DNA from: Bacillota bacterium | GTDB lineage: Bacteria; Bacillota; Clostridia; Lachnospirales; Lachnospiraceae | Assembly (NCBI GenBank): GCA_023414355.1 | Contig: JAEZOB010000023.1 | Coordinates: forward strand, 241,011-305,010 | DNA length: 64,000 nt | Reading direction: 5' to 3' | Part shown: piece after piece, positions 24,446-32,807 of the stretch | Position numbering within the stretch: the first letter of the stretch is position 1 | How the letters are laid out: the number at the start of each line of letters is the position of its first letter | Position numbers and translations under genes: made by a program | Notes under the pieces: generated by a model | What the model was told of the DNA's origin: nothing | Databases searched by the model: none | What the model saw: the letters and a program-made list of their open reading frames with translations, nothing else

Positions 24446-25600
24446 ATGATTAATATAGAGGAAATGTATGAGAGAGGGCTTCTTCGTGTTGGTAATACTT
24501 CACGCATGACCCGTGTGATGAAAAGGGCCCTGGCTGGAGAAAAACTCAGAGTTGCTTTCCTTGGTGGATCAATCACAGCCGGTGCGGCAGCGACATCTGC
24601 AGAGGGTTGTTACGCTTACAGGGTGTATACCTGGTGGAAGGAAAGATTTCCTTTAGCCGAGATAGAGTATATTAATGCCGGAGTTGGAGCGACTACCTCG
24701 AAGTTCGGAGTGGCCAGGGTCAAGGAAGACATATTGAGTCTGAAGCCGGATGCAGTATTTGTGGAGTTTAGCGTGAATGACAGCGATCTTCCGGTGTTTC
24801 AGGAGACCTTCGAGGGACTGATCAGAACAATTTTACTGGATGCAGACGAACCGGCAGTATTCATGTTCAATAATGTATTCTATGATGACGGACGTAATGC
24901 CGAACGGGTGCATAACGAGATTGGTGAATACTACGATCTTCCGATTGTCAGTATGAGGGCAAGTCTGTTTGAAGAAATCAGAAAAGGAAACCTAAAAAAT
25001 ACTGATATCAGTGCAGATAATCTCCATCCCAACGACTACGGACATCAACTAGTGGCCGGTGTCATCTGTCATCTGTTGGACCGGATTTATAGGGAGGTAG
25101 CGGAAGAGAGCGATAGGAATCAAATTGCATCTGCCGGGGAGTTCATGGGTACATTAGCTCCCTATAGAATACCGGAGGTACCGTTAACGGCCAACCGTTA
25201 TTTTGGCTCTGACAGGAAAAACAACAGGAGTTGCGAACCGGAAGCTTATGGGTTTGTAAAGGACGAGACAGTGAAAAACGGTGTCTGGGATGTGTTTCGC
25301 TATGGCTGGGCTGCGAAAAGTACCGGCAGTAGAATTCGATTTGAGGTGGAAGGCTGGCTGATTTCATTGCAATACAGGAAATATGCACTTCACCCTGCAC
25401 CGGTGGCTAGAGCCATTATTGATGGTCGGGAAGAACAGGCTGTGATTCTAGATGCCAATTTTGATGAGACCTGGGGGGATTGCCTGTATCTGCAGGATGT
25501 TTTCACTTCAGAGAATCGGGGAAGGCATACTGTTGAGATCATACTCGAGGAAGAGGTACCGGAGAAGGATTTTTATCTGGCTTCCGTGATTACCGCATAA
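24446..25600 (+). CDS. SGNH/GDSL hydrolase, possible mannan acetylesterase
   Basis: A 384-residue intracellular protein. The SGNH blocks are LRVAFLGGSITAGA (catalytic Ser), NAGVGATTS (Gly), VFVEFSVNDS (Asn) and DNLHPNDYGH (Asp-x-x-His). The last ~130 residues are beta-rich and could be a carbohydrate-binding-like domain. This two-part layout and the nearby GH130 locus suggest an acetyl-mannan esterase of the CE17 type, but the TetR/CPBP pair lies between, so the link is inference. TGGAG precedes the ATG, after a small CGCCCAGGGCG hairpin. Confidence 0.7.
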   Translation: MINIEEMYERGLLRVGNTSRMTRVMKRALAGEKLRVAFLGGSITAGAAATSAEGCYAYRVYTWWKERFPLAEIEYINAGVGATTSKFGVARVKEDILSLKPDAVFVEFSVNDSDLPVFQETFEGLIRTILLDADEPAVFMFNNVFYDDGRNAERVHNEIGEYYDLPIVSMRASLFEEIRKGNLKNTDISADNLHPNDYGHQLVAGVICHLLDRIYREVAEESDRNQIASAGEFMGTLAPYRIPEVPLTANRYFGSDRKNNRSCEPEAYGFVKDETVKNGVWDVFRYGWAAKSTGSRIRFEVEGWLISLQYRKYALHPAPVARAIIDGREEQAVILDANFDETWGDCLYLQDVFTSENRGRHTVEIILEEEVPEKDFYLASVITA

Positions 25601-25750
25601 GAAAAATAGGAAGGCAGCTGTTACTAAAAAGCTTCGCAACGCGATATGTTTGCATACATCAACAAAAAATATCTCAAGGAGAACAATGATACTCCCGCAA
25701 AATATTTGGGCTACTTTTGGCAGCCCCTTCTTTAGCTCCTCACATCTAAG

Positions 25751-25788
25751 GCCCGGGCTTCTCACTTGGTTGAGAACCGGGCTTTTTT
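25751..25788 (+). terminator. Terminator between esterase and hydrogenase genes
   Basis: GCCCGG...CCGGGC with inner TCTCA/TGAGA pairing and six T. The rest of the 25601-25989 gap holds no clear gene or promoter. Confidence 0.75.
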
Positions 25789-25989
25789 ATTGTATAGACA
25801 ATAAAAAGCGCTCCGTACAGGATGCGCACCTCGCAATAAGGTGGTTTGTTGCAGAACAGCCCGCAGTCAGGCAATGTCAAGGAAGTAGGCATCGAAAGTG
25901 TCAGCTGGTTGACGCTTTAATTAGGAATAATCCGGCGGGAACCCTGATATATATGATAGTATAGCTGATGCATTGATTGGAGGAGTCAT

Positions 25990-26865
25990 GTGAACCTTCA
26001 GGACACTTGCCCACTTACGGAAGGAAAAATCCGCACTGCCGGAATACTTGCACAGGAGGCGTCAGCTTTGGTCATAAGCGGGCAGGTACCGAAAATGAAC
26101 GCAATCTGGCTCGAGACAACGGGATGTTCAGGAAATATTATCTCCTTTCTGGAGAGTGATGAACCGAATGCTTATGAGGTGTTGAACAGTCTGGTGAATG
26201 TTACTTTTAACAATACACTGATGGGAGCGGAGGGGGATTATGCCTTTGAACGGTTTCTCGAAACGCTGGAGACGGATTTTATCCTTCTGGTCGAGGGTGC
26301 GATTTCAACGGCACAAGATGGAAGATACAATATTGTTGCAAACTATCAGGGCAAATATATTACAGCTATGGAAGCAGTCAGGATGGCAGGAGAAAAAGCA
26401 AGATATGTTATTGCAGTCGGAACCTGTGCTACTTATGGAGGAATTTCTGCAGCCAGACCCAATCCGGCAGCCTGTAAACCCTTGAAACAGGTGCTGCGCC
26501 GTCAAATCATTCAGCTTCCCTGCTGTCCCTGTCATCCGGATTGGGTAGTCGGAACCGTGGCTCATCTCGTGGCCTACGGAATACCTGAAGTGGATGAGGA
26601 ACAGAGGCCACTGGTATTTTACGGCGTGACGATTCACGACAACTGCACCAGAAGAGGCTTTTTCGATAGCGGTAATTTTGCTACCGCCTTTGGCCAACCC
26701 GGCTGTATGTTCCGTCTGGGGTGTCGAGGTCCGGTGACTCGAACAGATTGTCCGAGAAGAAAATGGAATAGTTACATCAACTGGCCGATCGGTAACAATA
26801 CCTGCTGTATCGGCTGTGCCCAACAGTATTTTCCTGATGGGATGGAACCCTTTGTCAGGTATTAG
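25990..26865 (+). CDS. [NiFe] hydrogenase small subunit
   Basis: A 291-residue small subunit starting at GTG 25990 (TTGGAGGAG upstream). It holds Fe-S cluster motifs AIWLETTGCSGN, VGTCATYGG, LPCCPCHPDW, IHDNC, GCMFRLGCRGPVT and CCIGCAQQYF. There is no twin-arginine signal, so it is cytoplasmic. At the proximal cluster the usual Cys-x-x-Cys reads CSGN, with Asn where the second Cys is expected, and extra Cys occur in PCCPC. It transfers electrons from the Ni-Fe site in the next gene product to an unknown partner, perhaps the b5-like protein at 28746. Confidence 0.88.
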   Translation: MNLQDTCPLTEGKIRTAGILAQEASALVISGQVPKMNAIWLETTGCSGNIISFLESDEPNAYEVLNSLVNVTFNNTLMGAEGDYAFERFLETLETDFILLVEGAISTAQDGRYNIVANYQGKYITAMEAVRMAGEKARYVIAVGTCATYGGISAARPNPAACKPLKQVLRRQIIQLPCCPCHPDWVVGTVAHLVAYGIPEVDEEQRPLVFYGVTIHDNCTRRGFFDSGNFATAFGQPGCMFRLGCRGPVTRTDCPRRKWNSYINWPIGNNTCCIGCAQQYFPDGMEPFVRY

Positions 26866-26873
26866 GAGGATGC

Positions 26874-28262
26874 ATGTCAGAGAAGATTATCATCGATCCG
26901 CTTTCTAGAATCAGCGGTTTTTTGGAAATTCAGGCAGTAGTGGAGAATAACAGAGTGATTAATGCCAATGCCCTGGGGCTCTTATATCGTGGCTTTGAGA
27001 ATATGCTGATAGGACGACCTCCGCTGGATGCAATCTACTTCACCGAGCGTATCTGCGGTATCTGTTCGATGGCACATTCTGTAGCCTCGGCCATGGCGAT
27101 TGAAAATGCGTTGAACATCGAGGTCATGCCCAATGATTATTATATACGGGAGATATTGCATGGACTGGAATATGTGCAAAACCATCTGAGGCATTTTTAC
27201 CTCATGATGGTCCCAAGCTTTGTTCAGATTACGAGCCTGCCGCTTGTGAGTATGCAGCAGTATACGGATTTTCGCCTGTCCGATAGTGATCAGGAAATTG
27301 TGCAAGCTCATTATATCGGAGGAATTGAGTTCAGCAGGATGTCCCATGAGGCACAGGCTGTCTTTGGAGGCAAAGCGCCACACAATCATGGGGTTTTTGC
27401 AGGTGGAACTTCCTCAGTTCTCACCGCTTACAATATTGAGAAGGTCAAAGCCTTGGTAAAGAAAATGCTGGATTTTGTATCCACTGCCATGAGAGAGGAT
27501 ACAGATATCATAGCGAGCTATTATCCGGAGTATTACGAGATGGGCGTCGGATATGGCAATTTTATGAGTTATGGGATGTTTGACCACGATGAGCCTGAGA
27601 TCAACTATGTCAGACCGGGAGTGCTGGTAGATGGAGTGGTGTATCCTTTTGATCCGGAACAGATTACCGAACAGACAGGACATTCCTGGTATAAAGAGCA
27701 TGTAACACCGGATGAGGTCGATCTTACAAAAGCCGATGCCTATACCTTCATCAAAACACCAAGGTATCAGGGTATGCCGATGGAGGTTGGCCCGCTGGCT
27801 AGAATGCTCCTCTCGGGAGATTATCACGGAGGAGGGTCCTGTATGGACAGGATCGTTGCAAGAACACTTGAAACAGAAAAAGTATTACAAATTATCAGCC
27901 AATTGCTGGAACGTATTAAGCCTCTGTCGAGCAATCAGCAGCGCTTTGCGATGCCGGATCATGCGCGGGGGTCAGGGTTGATCGATACCACCAGAGGTGC
28001 CCTTGCGCATTATATTACGATAGACAAACAGGTGATTGGAAGCTATAACCTAATTACCCCTTCTATGTGGAATCTATCTCCCGAGGATAATGAGGGGAAT
28101 CCGGGTGTGATTGAAAAGGCACTGATAGGAACAGTACTTAAGGATTCGGCCAATCCTGTAGAGCTCGGAAGAATCGTCCGTTCCTTTGATCCCTGTGTCT
28201 CCTGCGCAACCCATGTTTATGATGAGACCGGCAAAAGGGCATTGATCCGGCTGCTGGTATGA
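26874..28262 (+). CDS. [NiFe] hydrogenase large subunit
   Basis: A 462-residue catalytic subunit, short compared with ~550-600 residue membrane-bound forms. The N-terminal metal motif RICGICSMAH is at residues ~59-68 and the C-terminal motif DPCVSCATH at ~439-447. It is followed by 15 residues (VYDETGKRALIRLLV) that the maturation protease should remove after the His. Both Cys pairs are intact, so the enzyme should be active. GGAGGATGC precedes the start. It oxidises or produces hydrogen. The hyp maturation genes are not in the window. Confidence 0.92.
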   Translation: MSEKIIIDPLSRISGFLEIQAVVENNRVINANALGLLYRGFENMLIGRPPLDAIYFTERICGICSMAHSVASAMAIENALNIEVMPNDYYIREILHGLEYVQNHLRHFYLMMVPSFVQITSLPLVSMQQYTDFRLSDSDQEIVQAHYIGGIEFSRMSHEAQAVFGGKAPHNHGVFAGGTSSVLTAYNIEKVKALVKKMLDFVSTAMREDTDIIASYYPEYYEMGVGYGNFMSYGMFDHDEPEINYVRPGVLVDGVVYPFDPEQITEQTGHSWYKEHVTPDEVDLTKADAYTFIKTPRYQGMPMEVGPLARMLLSGDYHGGGSCMDRIVARTLETEKVLQIISQLLERIKPLSSNQQRFAMPDHARGSGLIDTTRGALAHYITIDKQVIGSYNLITPSMWNLSPEDNEGNPGVIEKALIGTVLKDSANPVELGRIVRSFDPCVSCATHVYDETGKRALIRLLV

Positions 28263-28705
28263 AGCTGAAGCTGTTAGCTATTGGTAATGTACTGATGGAG
28301 GATGATGGGATAGCGGTTATTCTTGCGGAGAAATTGAGGGAGGAGCTTGAGAGCTTGGGACTTTCAGTCATCATAGGAGAGACGGATTCTGACTATCTCT
28401 TATCCGCAATCGACGAAGAGGATACTTTGATCATATTGGATGCTGTTACCATGGTACCCTGCGGAGAGATCTTATGTCTTTCCCTTCGTGAGGCAGTTCC
28501 TGTCTACCGGGATGAGACTCAGCATAGCTTAAGCTTTCTTCATACCTGCAGACTATATTATCCTGATATCAGAGGGATACTTCTGGGAATTGGAGTAGAA
28601 AGCTGCGGATATCATTATGGTGTCAGTGAACGGCTCTCTGAAAGAATCGGGGAGGTAAAGAAAATCCTGCTGCAAAGGATAATAGATTATATACAGGGGT
28701 TATAG
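28259..28705 (+). CDS. Hydrogenase maturation protease (HyaD/HybD type)
   Basis: A 148-residue protein with GNVLMEDDGIAVILAEKL near the start (the Gly-Asn-x-Leu-x-x-Asp-Asp-Gly motif with the nickel-binding acid) and IILDAVTM. It overlaps the large-subunit stop by four bases (ATGA), so translation is coupled. The family removes the C-terminal extension of the large subunit once nickel is inserted. Confidence 0.9.
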   Translation: MKLKLLAIGNVLMEDDGIAVILAEKLREELESLGLSVIIGETDSDYLLSAIDEEDTLIILDAVTMVPCGEILCLSLREAVPVYRDETQHSLSFLHTCRLYYPDIRGILLGIGVESCGYHYGVSERLSERIGEVKKILLQRIIDYIQGL

Positions 28706-28745
28706 AACGGATCCGTGGACTTTGTATCAGTCGGGAGGGAAAGCT

Positions 28746-29186
28746 GTGGATAAATACGAGACAAGAAAAATCATACAAGATTATATCAGAGAGATATGCC
28801 ATTACGGGCAGATGCAGGTGTTTGCTACCTCCTATTATCAGAGCTCGTTTTTTCAAAGACAGATCGATGAGGTAACTGATCGGCTGGTTTGCTTCTGCCT
28901 GGAACAACCTGATATCGATTTGCATGAACAGCAGACTGAAGCACCGTCTGAAGGAAGGACCTTTACTCCTGAGGAACTGGCGTTTTATGATGGCAGCAGC
29001 GGACGATCGGCTTATGTCGCAGTGAACGGTAATGTATATGATGTGACGATGCTGATCCGATGGGCAGGCGGAACTCATTTTGGAGTGTATGCCGGCAAGG
29101 ACCTGACTGTACCATTCATGGGCTGCCATCAGGGAGTAAAGGAGGTGCTGAGAAATGTCCCAAAGATCGGGACACTGCAGCAATAG
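28746..29186 (+). CDS. Cytochrome b5-like heme-binding domain protein
   Basis: A 146-residue protein from GTG 28746 (GGGAGGG upstream). The N-terminal ~65 residues are helical and unassigned. Residues ~75-140 match the b5-like fold of clostridial heme/steroid-binding proteins: FTPEELAFYDGSSGRSAYVAVNG, YDVTMLIRWAGGTHFGVYAGKDLT and MGCHQG. The His in GGTHFG and CHQG are candidate heme ligands. As the last gene of the hydrogenase operon it is a candidate electron partner. Such pairing with a cytoplasmic hydrogenase is unusual. Confidence 0.78.
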   Translation: MDKYETRKIIQDYIREICHYGQMQVFATSYYQSSFFQRQIDEVTDRLVCFCLEQPDIDLHEQQTEAPSEGRTFTPEELAFYDGSSGRSAYVAVNGNVYDVTMLIRWAGGTHFGVYAGKDLTVPFMGCHQGVKEVLRNVPKIGTLQQ

Positions 29187-29201
29187 AGACTCAGGCAACA
29201 T

Positions 29202-29275
29202 AACAGGAGTAACGCTATCCCGACTAAGTATTACCGCAGTTGCGGCAGTTTATGTGGGATAGCGTTACTCCTGTT
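29202..29275 (+). terminator. Long hairpin ending the hydrogenase operon
   Basis: Arms 29202-29221 and 29256-29275 are 20-bp perfect inverted repeats (AACAGGAGTAACGC... on the left). The 34-base loop carries a small CCGCAGTTGCGG hairpin. The run after the stem is only weakly T-rich. Confidence 0.7.
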
Positions 29276-29294
29276 TATGATTTCTTCCTATACA

Positions 29295-29654
29295 TTATAC
29301 GGCATTGTGGCAGAATGCAGCAATCCTGTCAACGGGGATATCGCATACGGAACCGACAGTACGGAAAGGACGATCATTGCCCTTGCAGAAGCCTAAGCCG
29401 CCTCTGGAACCCGGGCCGTTATCCATCTCACCGCAGATGTTCTCTGCCAGAGGATTCGCCGGCGGAAATCCCATTTCTGTGACAAGACGTACAAAACGGG
29501 AATTCACGGTTAGGATGACGCCTGTAAAACCGCAGCCGGAAGCGCCGCCGCTGGTGGTGAAAATGGTAACCGTCTCACCGATATATCTGCGCATATGCTG
29601 AACCAATGCAGATTCGTGGGAGCCCCCACAACAACCAAAATTATTCATTGACAT
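29295..29654 (-). CDS. Small Cys/Gly-rich protein, paralog A
   Basis: A 119-residue protein preceded on the minus strand by AAAGGAGGT. It starts MSMNNFGCCGGS and then shares most of its length with the neighbour at 29677: RRYIGETVTIFTTSGGASGCGFTGVIL, FPPANPLAENICG and VGSVCDIPVDRIAAFCHNA. The central beta-rich motif recalls small Sm-like/DUF2642-type proteins of spore-forming Firmicutes, some of which are spore-coat components. Function unknown. Copy A has an extra N-terminus and a Gly-rich insert near residue 80. Confidence 0.7.
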   Translation of the reverse strand: MSMNNFGCCGGSHESALVQHMRRYIGETVTIFTTSGGASGCGFTGVILTVNSRFVRLVTEMGFPPANPLAENICGEMDNGPGSRGGLGFCKGNDRPFRTVGSVCDIPVDRIAAFCHNAV

Positions 29655-29676
29655 AGTTATTACCTCCTTTTATTCA

Positions 29677-29961
29677 TTAAATTGCGTTATGGCAGAAGCT
29701 AGCAATCTTATGTGTAGGGATATCACATACGGAACCTACGGTATAGGAGCAGTCTTCTTTGTTTCTGAGTTCTCTGCGGTCACCGCAGATCGACTCGCTT
29801 AACGGATTGGCAGGGGGTGTGCCGATTCGGTCAACCAGTGTGACGAATACCGGATTCACACGAAGCAATACACCTGTAAAGCCACAGCCGGAAGCACCGC
29901 CGCTGGTAGTAAATATCGTTACGGTCTGGCCGATGTATCTGCAAAGTTCTTCTAATAGCAT
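29677..29961 (-). CDS. Small Cys/Gly-rich protein, paralog B
   Basis: A 94-residue paralog of the 29295 protein, preceded by AAGGAGGT on the minus strand and cotranscribed with it (22-base gap). Shared blocks are RYIGQTVTIFTTSGGASGCG, PPANPLSESICG, VGSVCDIP and IASFCHNAI. The Cys positions in SGCG, ICG, VCD and FCH are conserved in both, suggesting disulfides or metal binding. Function unknown; a spore or surface role is a guess. Confidence 0.7.
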   Translation of the reverse strand: MLLEELCRYIGQTVTIFTTSGGASGCGFTGVLLRVNPVFVTLVDRIGTPPANPLSESICGDRRELRNKEDCSYTVGSVCDIPTHKIASFCHNAI

Positions 29962-30117
29962 TGTAATACCTCCTTATCTACTTATTGGCCTTCTGTGGAT
30001 ACCAAAAAGCTGCCTTCAGTATTTTCTGAAGTCTACTATATACTATGCAATATTTTTACTAATGCGACAGAAAATATCATAATGTGATATAAGATTCACT
30101 AATATGAAGAAATAACA

Positions 30118-30145
30118 TTGACTCAAAAACAGGCTGGTTTATAAT
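30118..30145 (+). promoter_or_regulatory. Promoter of the two-component operon
   Basis: TTGACT (30118-30123), 16-base spacer, TATAAT (30140-30145). The transcript would carry a leader of about 430 bases containing three repeat copies. Confidence 0.7.
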
Positions 30146-30153
30146 AAAAGTAA

Positions 30154-30283
30154 GAAGTGTGAAAAGAAATTTGAAGCTACCAAATTTCTCCTGAAGAACT
30201 GTAACATGAAATCCATTGGAATTTCATGTTACACTTCTTCTTCATCTTCCGACATTTGCGCCCGACGATGTCGGGCATGTCTG
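30154..30283 (+). repeat. Multi-hairpin repeat, tandem copy A
   Basis: 130 bp. Hairpins: GAAATTTG-AAGCTAC-CAAATTTC; GTAACATGAAAT...ATTTCATGTTAC inside a GAAGAA/TTCTTC frame; and CTTCC-GACAT enclosing GCCCGAC-GAT-GTCGGGC. Confidence 0.85.
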
Positions 30284-30413
30284 GAAGTGTGAAGATAATT
30301 CTGGAAGTACCAGAATTATCCTGAAGAATTCCATAATGAAATCCATAGGAATTTCATTATGAACTTCTTCTTCAACTTCCAGCATTTACGCCCGACGATG
30401 TCGGGCATGTCTG
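30284..30413 (+). repeat. Multi-hairpin repeat, tandem copy B
   Basis: 130 bp, exactly one period after copy A. Hairpins: GATAATTCTGG-AAGTA-CCAGAATTATC; CATAATGAAAT...ATTTCATTATG inside GAAGAA/TTCTTC; CTTCCAG-CAT enclosing the same GCCCGAC stem. Stem bases differ from copy A on both strands while pairing is kept. Confidence 0.85.
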
Positions 30414-30528
30414 GAAGTGTGAAAATCATTCTGAAAGTACCAGTATGATCCTGAAGAACTGCGATGTTCGTAACGTGAATTTAAAATGTATAAATTCACG
30501 TCTATGGCACTCACACCTTGCTCTTCCT
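30414..30528 (+). repeat. Multi-hairpin repeat, variant copy C
   Basis: Begins like A and B (GAAGTGTGAA, then ATCATTCTG-AAAGTA-CAGTATGAT), then changes: CGTGAATTTA-AAATGTA-TAAATTCACG, with GTGTGA near the start able to pair with TCACAC near the end. The tail ATGGCACTCACAC...TTG.TCTTC is shared with the copy at 48219. Confidence 0.75.
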
Positions 30529-30577
30529 AAATTGGAGATATAGATGAAAATGGCAGACCTGGCCGGAAAGGATATGG

Positions 30578-31288
30578 ATGGAAAAGAGAAAGATACTTGC
30601 AGTGGATGATGAACAGGGAATACGCGATATTATTAAGGAATATATCACATCCGAGGAATATGAGGTAATCGAAGCAGCTGATGGAGTGGAAGCTTTGAAC
30701 CTGATCAAGCAGTATGAGGTCGCAATGGTAATACTTGATGTTATGCTTCCGAAGATGGATGGATGGACTGTCTGCCGTGAGATACGCCGATCCTCCAATG
30801 TCCCGATTATTATGCTGTCGGCCAGGGGAGAAGAATATGACAAGCTGTTTGGCTTTGAGCTTGGAGTAGATGATTATCTGGTAAAGCCCTTTAGTCCGAG
30901 AGAACTGCTTGCCAGAATAAAAGCAATTTTTGCCCGAAGTGATAGGAAGAAGGAGACTGCACCTCTAGTGAATCGGATTCAGATTGAAGCCTTTGCCATA
31001 GACTTTGATTCGCGAAATGTATATTTGCATGATCAACCAATCTCTCTGACACCGAAGGAGTATGATTTGTTAAGTTTTCTGATTAAGAACCAAAACAAGG
31101 TGTTTTCACGCACTCAATTACTGGATTTGGTTTGGGGATATGATTTTTACGGCGATGACCGGACAGTGGATACTCATATCAAGACGCTTCGGGAAAGACT
31201 AAAGGAATATCGCCACTGGATTGTAACTGTCTGGGGGATTGGTTATAAATTTGAGACAGGAGGTAGACATGAAGCGGATAGGACTTAA
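30578..31288 (+). CDS. OmpR-family response regulator
   Basis: A 236-residue regulator from ATG 30578 (GGAAAGG upstream). The receiver domain has acidic residues DDE near the N-terminus, the phosphorylation site VILDVMLPKMDGW (Asp ~55) and the Lys in YLVKPFSPRELL. The C-terminal winged helix includes LTPKEYDLLSFL and DDRTVDTHIKTLRERL. It overlaps the kinase gene by 20 bases. The long structured leader suggests post-transcriptional control. Targets unknown; the DUF2202 gene downstream is a candidate. Confidence 0.92.
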   Translation: MEKRKILAVDDEQGIRDIIKEYITSEEYEVIEAADGVEALNLIKQYEVAMVILDVMLPKMDGWTVCREIRRSSNVPIIMLSARGEEYDKLFGFELGVDDYLVKPFSPRELLARIKAIFARSDRKKETAPLVNRIQIEAFAIDFDSRNVYLHDQPISLTPKEYDLLSFLIKNQNKVFSRTQLLDLVWGYDFYGDDRTVDTHIKTLRERLKEYRHWIVTVWGIGYKFETGGRHEADRT

Positions 31289-32708
31289 GCTTTGGATTGG
31301 TATGATGCTTCTGGTTGTTGCTATTCTACTTTTGTTGTGGCTGTTTCAAATTGTCTTTCTGGGCACATTTTATAAAAGTGTCAGACTCACAGAGCTCACC
31401 AAAGAAGGAAATAAGATTGCGGAAGAATTACAGCAATATGACTTAAGTACATTAACAGAGCTTGATAGTCGATTGATGGAGCAGGCTGAGAGCTTTGCGA
31501 ACAAACAGCAGCTTACCATCGAGATTTTAAATGTCTCAGGTGATTTCCTCTATAGCTCCGATTACAGCGGCGGGATGAAGATGGGACGAGGTATGATGAT
31601 GAATGCCGGGGAGGAAGTGTATCGACGTACCTTAAGCGGGGAGAAGGTCCGACTTGAGGTGAAGCATCCCAGGTTCGAGAACACCTATGTCCTGATAGGG
31701 ATTCCGGTAATAAAGAACAGGATTGTAACAGGTGGTGTGGTACTAAGTGTTCCGCTGGCTCCGGTTAAGGATACTGCGAACATATTAAAACGCCAGCTGG
31801 TCTGGATCACGATGATCTTACTGATTGTATCTCTGGCAATCTCATTATTACTGACCAGGCAGTTCACAAAGCCGATTCTCGAGATCAATCGGACTGCTCA
31901 GGCGTATTCCAAAGGGGAATTTGATGCAAGGGCTGTAGTCCGCAGTCAGGACGAGCTTGGACAGCTGAGTGTACAGATGAACAGGATGGGAGAAGAGCTA
32001 AAGAGAAATGAGCAGCTGCGTAAGGATTTGATTGCGAACGTATCACATGAACTCAGGACACCGCTCAGTCTGATCAAGGGTTATGCAGAGACCCTTCGGG
32101 ATGTAACCGGCGGTAATGCAGAAAAACGGGAGAAGCAGCTGGGGGTGATTATTGATGAAACAGAACGGCTTACGAAGATTGTTGGGGATATCTTGCTACT
32201 CTCTCAGTTTCAGGCCGGTGCGGTGCCACTTGACGTCAGACCCTTCTCCCTACAGCTTTTGCTGGAGGATACGATAAAAAGGTATGAGTATGGTGATATT
32301 AGGCGGGAGTTTAGGATCGAGGGATTACGAGGCCAAGAACTGACTGTTCTTGCAGATAGAGAAAGGATATCTCAGGTATTATATAACCTATTGAATAATG
32401 CGGTTCGGTATTCGGAGGATGGAAGCAGTATCATAGTGAAGATATTAACTCTGCCTCAAAAGGTGCGGGTTGAAGTAATTGATCATGGAGTTGGTATCCG
32501 AGAAGAAGAGCTGCCTTATGTATACGATCGGTATTATAGAAGCCTGAAGGCGGAGCGTAGTAAAGAGAATGGCAGCGGACTTGGTCTTGCGATTGTGAAG
32601 AGTATACTGGAAATGCATCATACCTCTTATGGTGTACTAAGCAAGGAGGGGGAAGGCTCCGTCTTTTGGTTTGAACTGGCGATGGGAGATGCTCACAAAG
32701 CTTTCTGA
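31269..32708 (+). CDS. Membrane sensor histidine kinase
   Basis: A 479-residue kinase from ATG 31269 (GGAGGT upstream). Membrane helices near 8-30 and 170-190 enclose an extracytoplasmic sensor of ~140 residues, containing a short Met/Gly stretch (GGMKMGRGMMMNAG). Then come HAMP, the phospho-His box NVSHELRTPLSLIKGYAETL near 265-285, and the ATPase boxes NLLNNAVRYS, VIDHGVGI and GSGLGLAIVKSIL. It pairs with the overlapping regulator. The Met-rich sensor stretch could bind soft metal ions, which is speculative. Confidence 0.92.
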   Translation: MKRIGLKLWIGMMLLVVAILLLLWLFQIVFLGTFYKSVRLTELTKEGNKIAEELQQYDLSTLTELDSRLMEQAESFANKQQLTIEILNVSGDFLYSSDYSGGMKMGRGMMMNAGEEVYRRTLSGEKVRLEVKHPRFENTYVLIGIPVIKNRIVTGGVVLSVPLAPVKDTANILKRQLVWITMILLIVSLAISLLLTRQFTKPILEINRTAQAYSKGEFDARAVVRSQDELGQLSVQMNRMGEELKRNEQLRKDLIANVSHELRTPLSLIKGYAETLRDVTGGNAEKREKQLGVIIDETERLTKIVGDILLLSQFQAGAVPLDVRPFSLQLLLEDTIKRYEYGDIRREFRIEGLRGQELTVLADRERISQVLYNLLNNAVRYSEDGSSIIVKILTLPQKVRVEVIDHGVGIREEELPYVYDRYYRSLKAERSKENGSGLGLAIVKSILEMHHTSYGVLSKEGEGSVFWFELAMGDAHKAF

Positions 32709-32807
32709 GTTCCATCATACTTTCATCACATCTGATTTATAGAATGTAGTTACCGGAAGAGGTAATAACAGTCAATAAAAAGTATAAGATCAGAAGGAGA
32801 TGTGTGT

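Noticed and set aside
29305..29601. Plus-strand frames over the small Cys/Gly genes
   Set aside because: The minus-strand frames have strong AGGAGG sites and two conserved paralogs; the plus-strand readings have neither.
30154..30528. Insertion sequence or CRISPR array
   Set aside because: No transposase frame exists, and copies are directly adjacent 130-bp units with internal hairpins rather than repeats separated by spacers.
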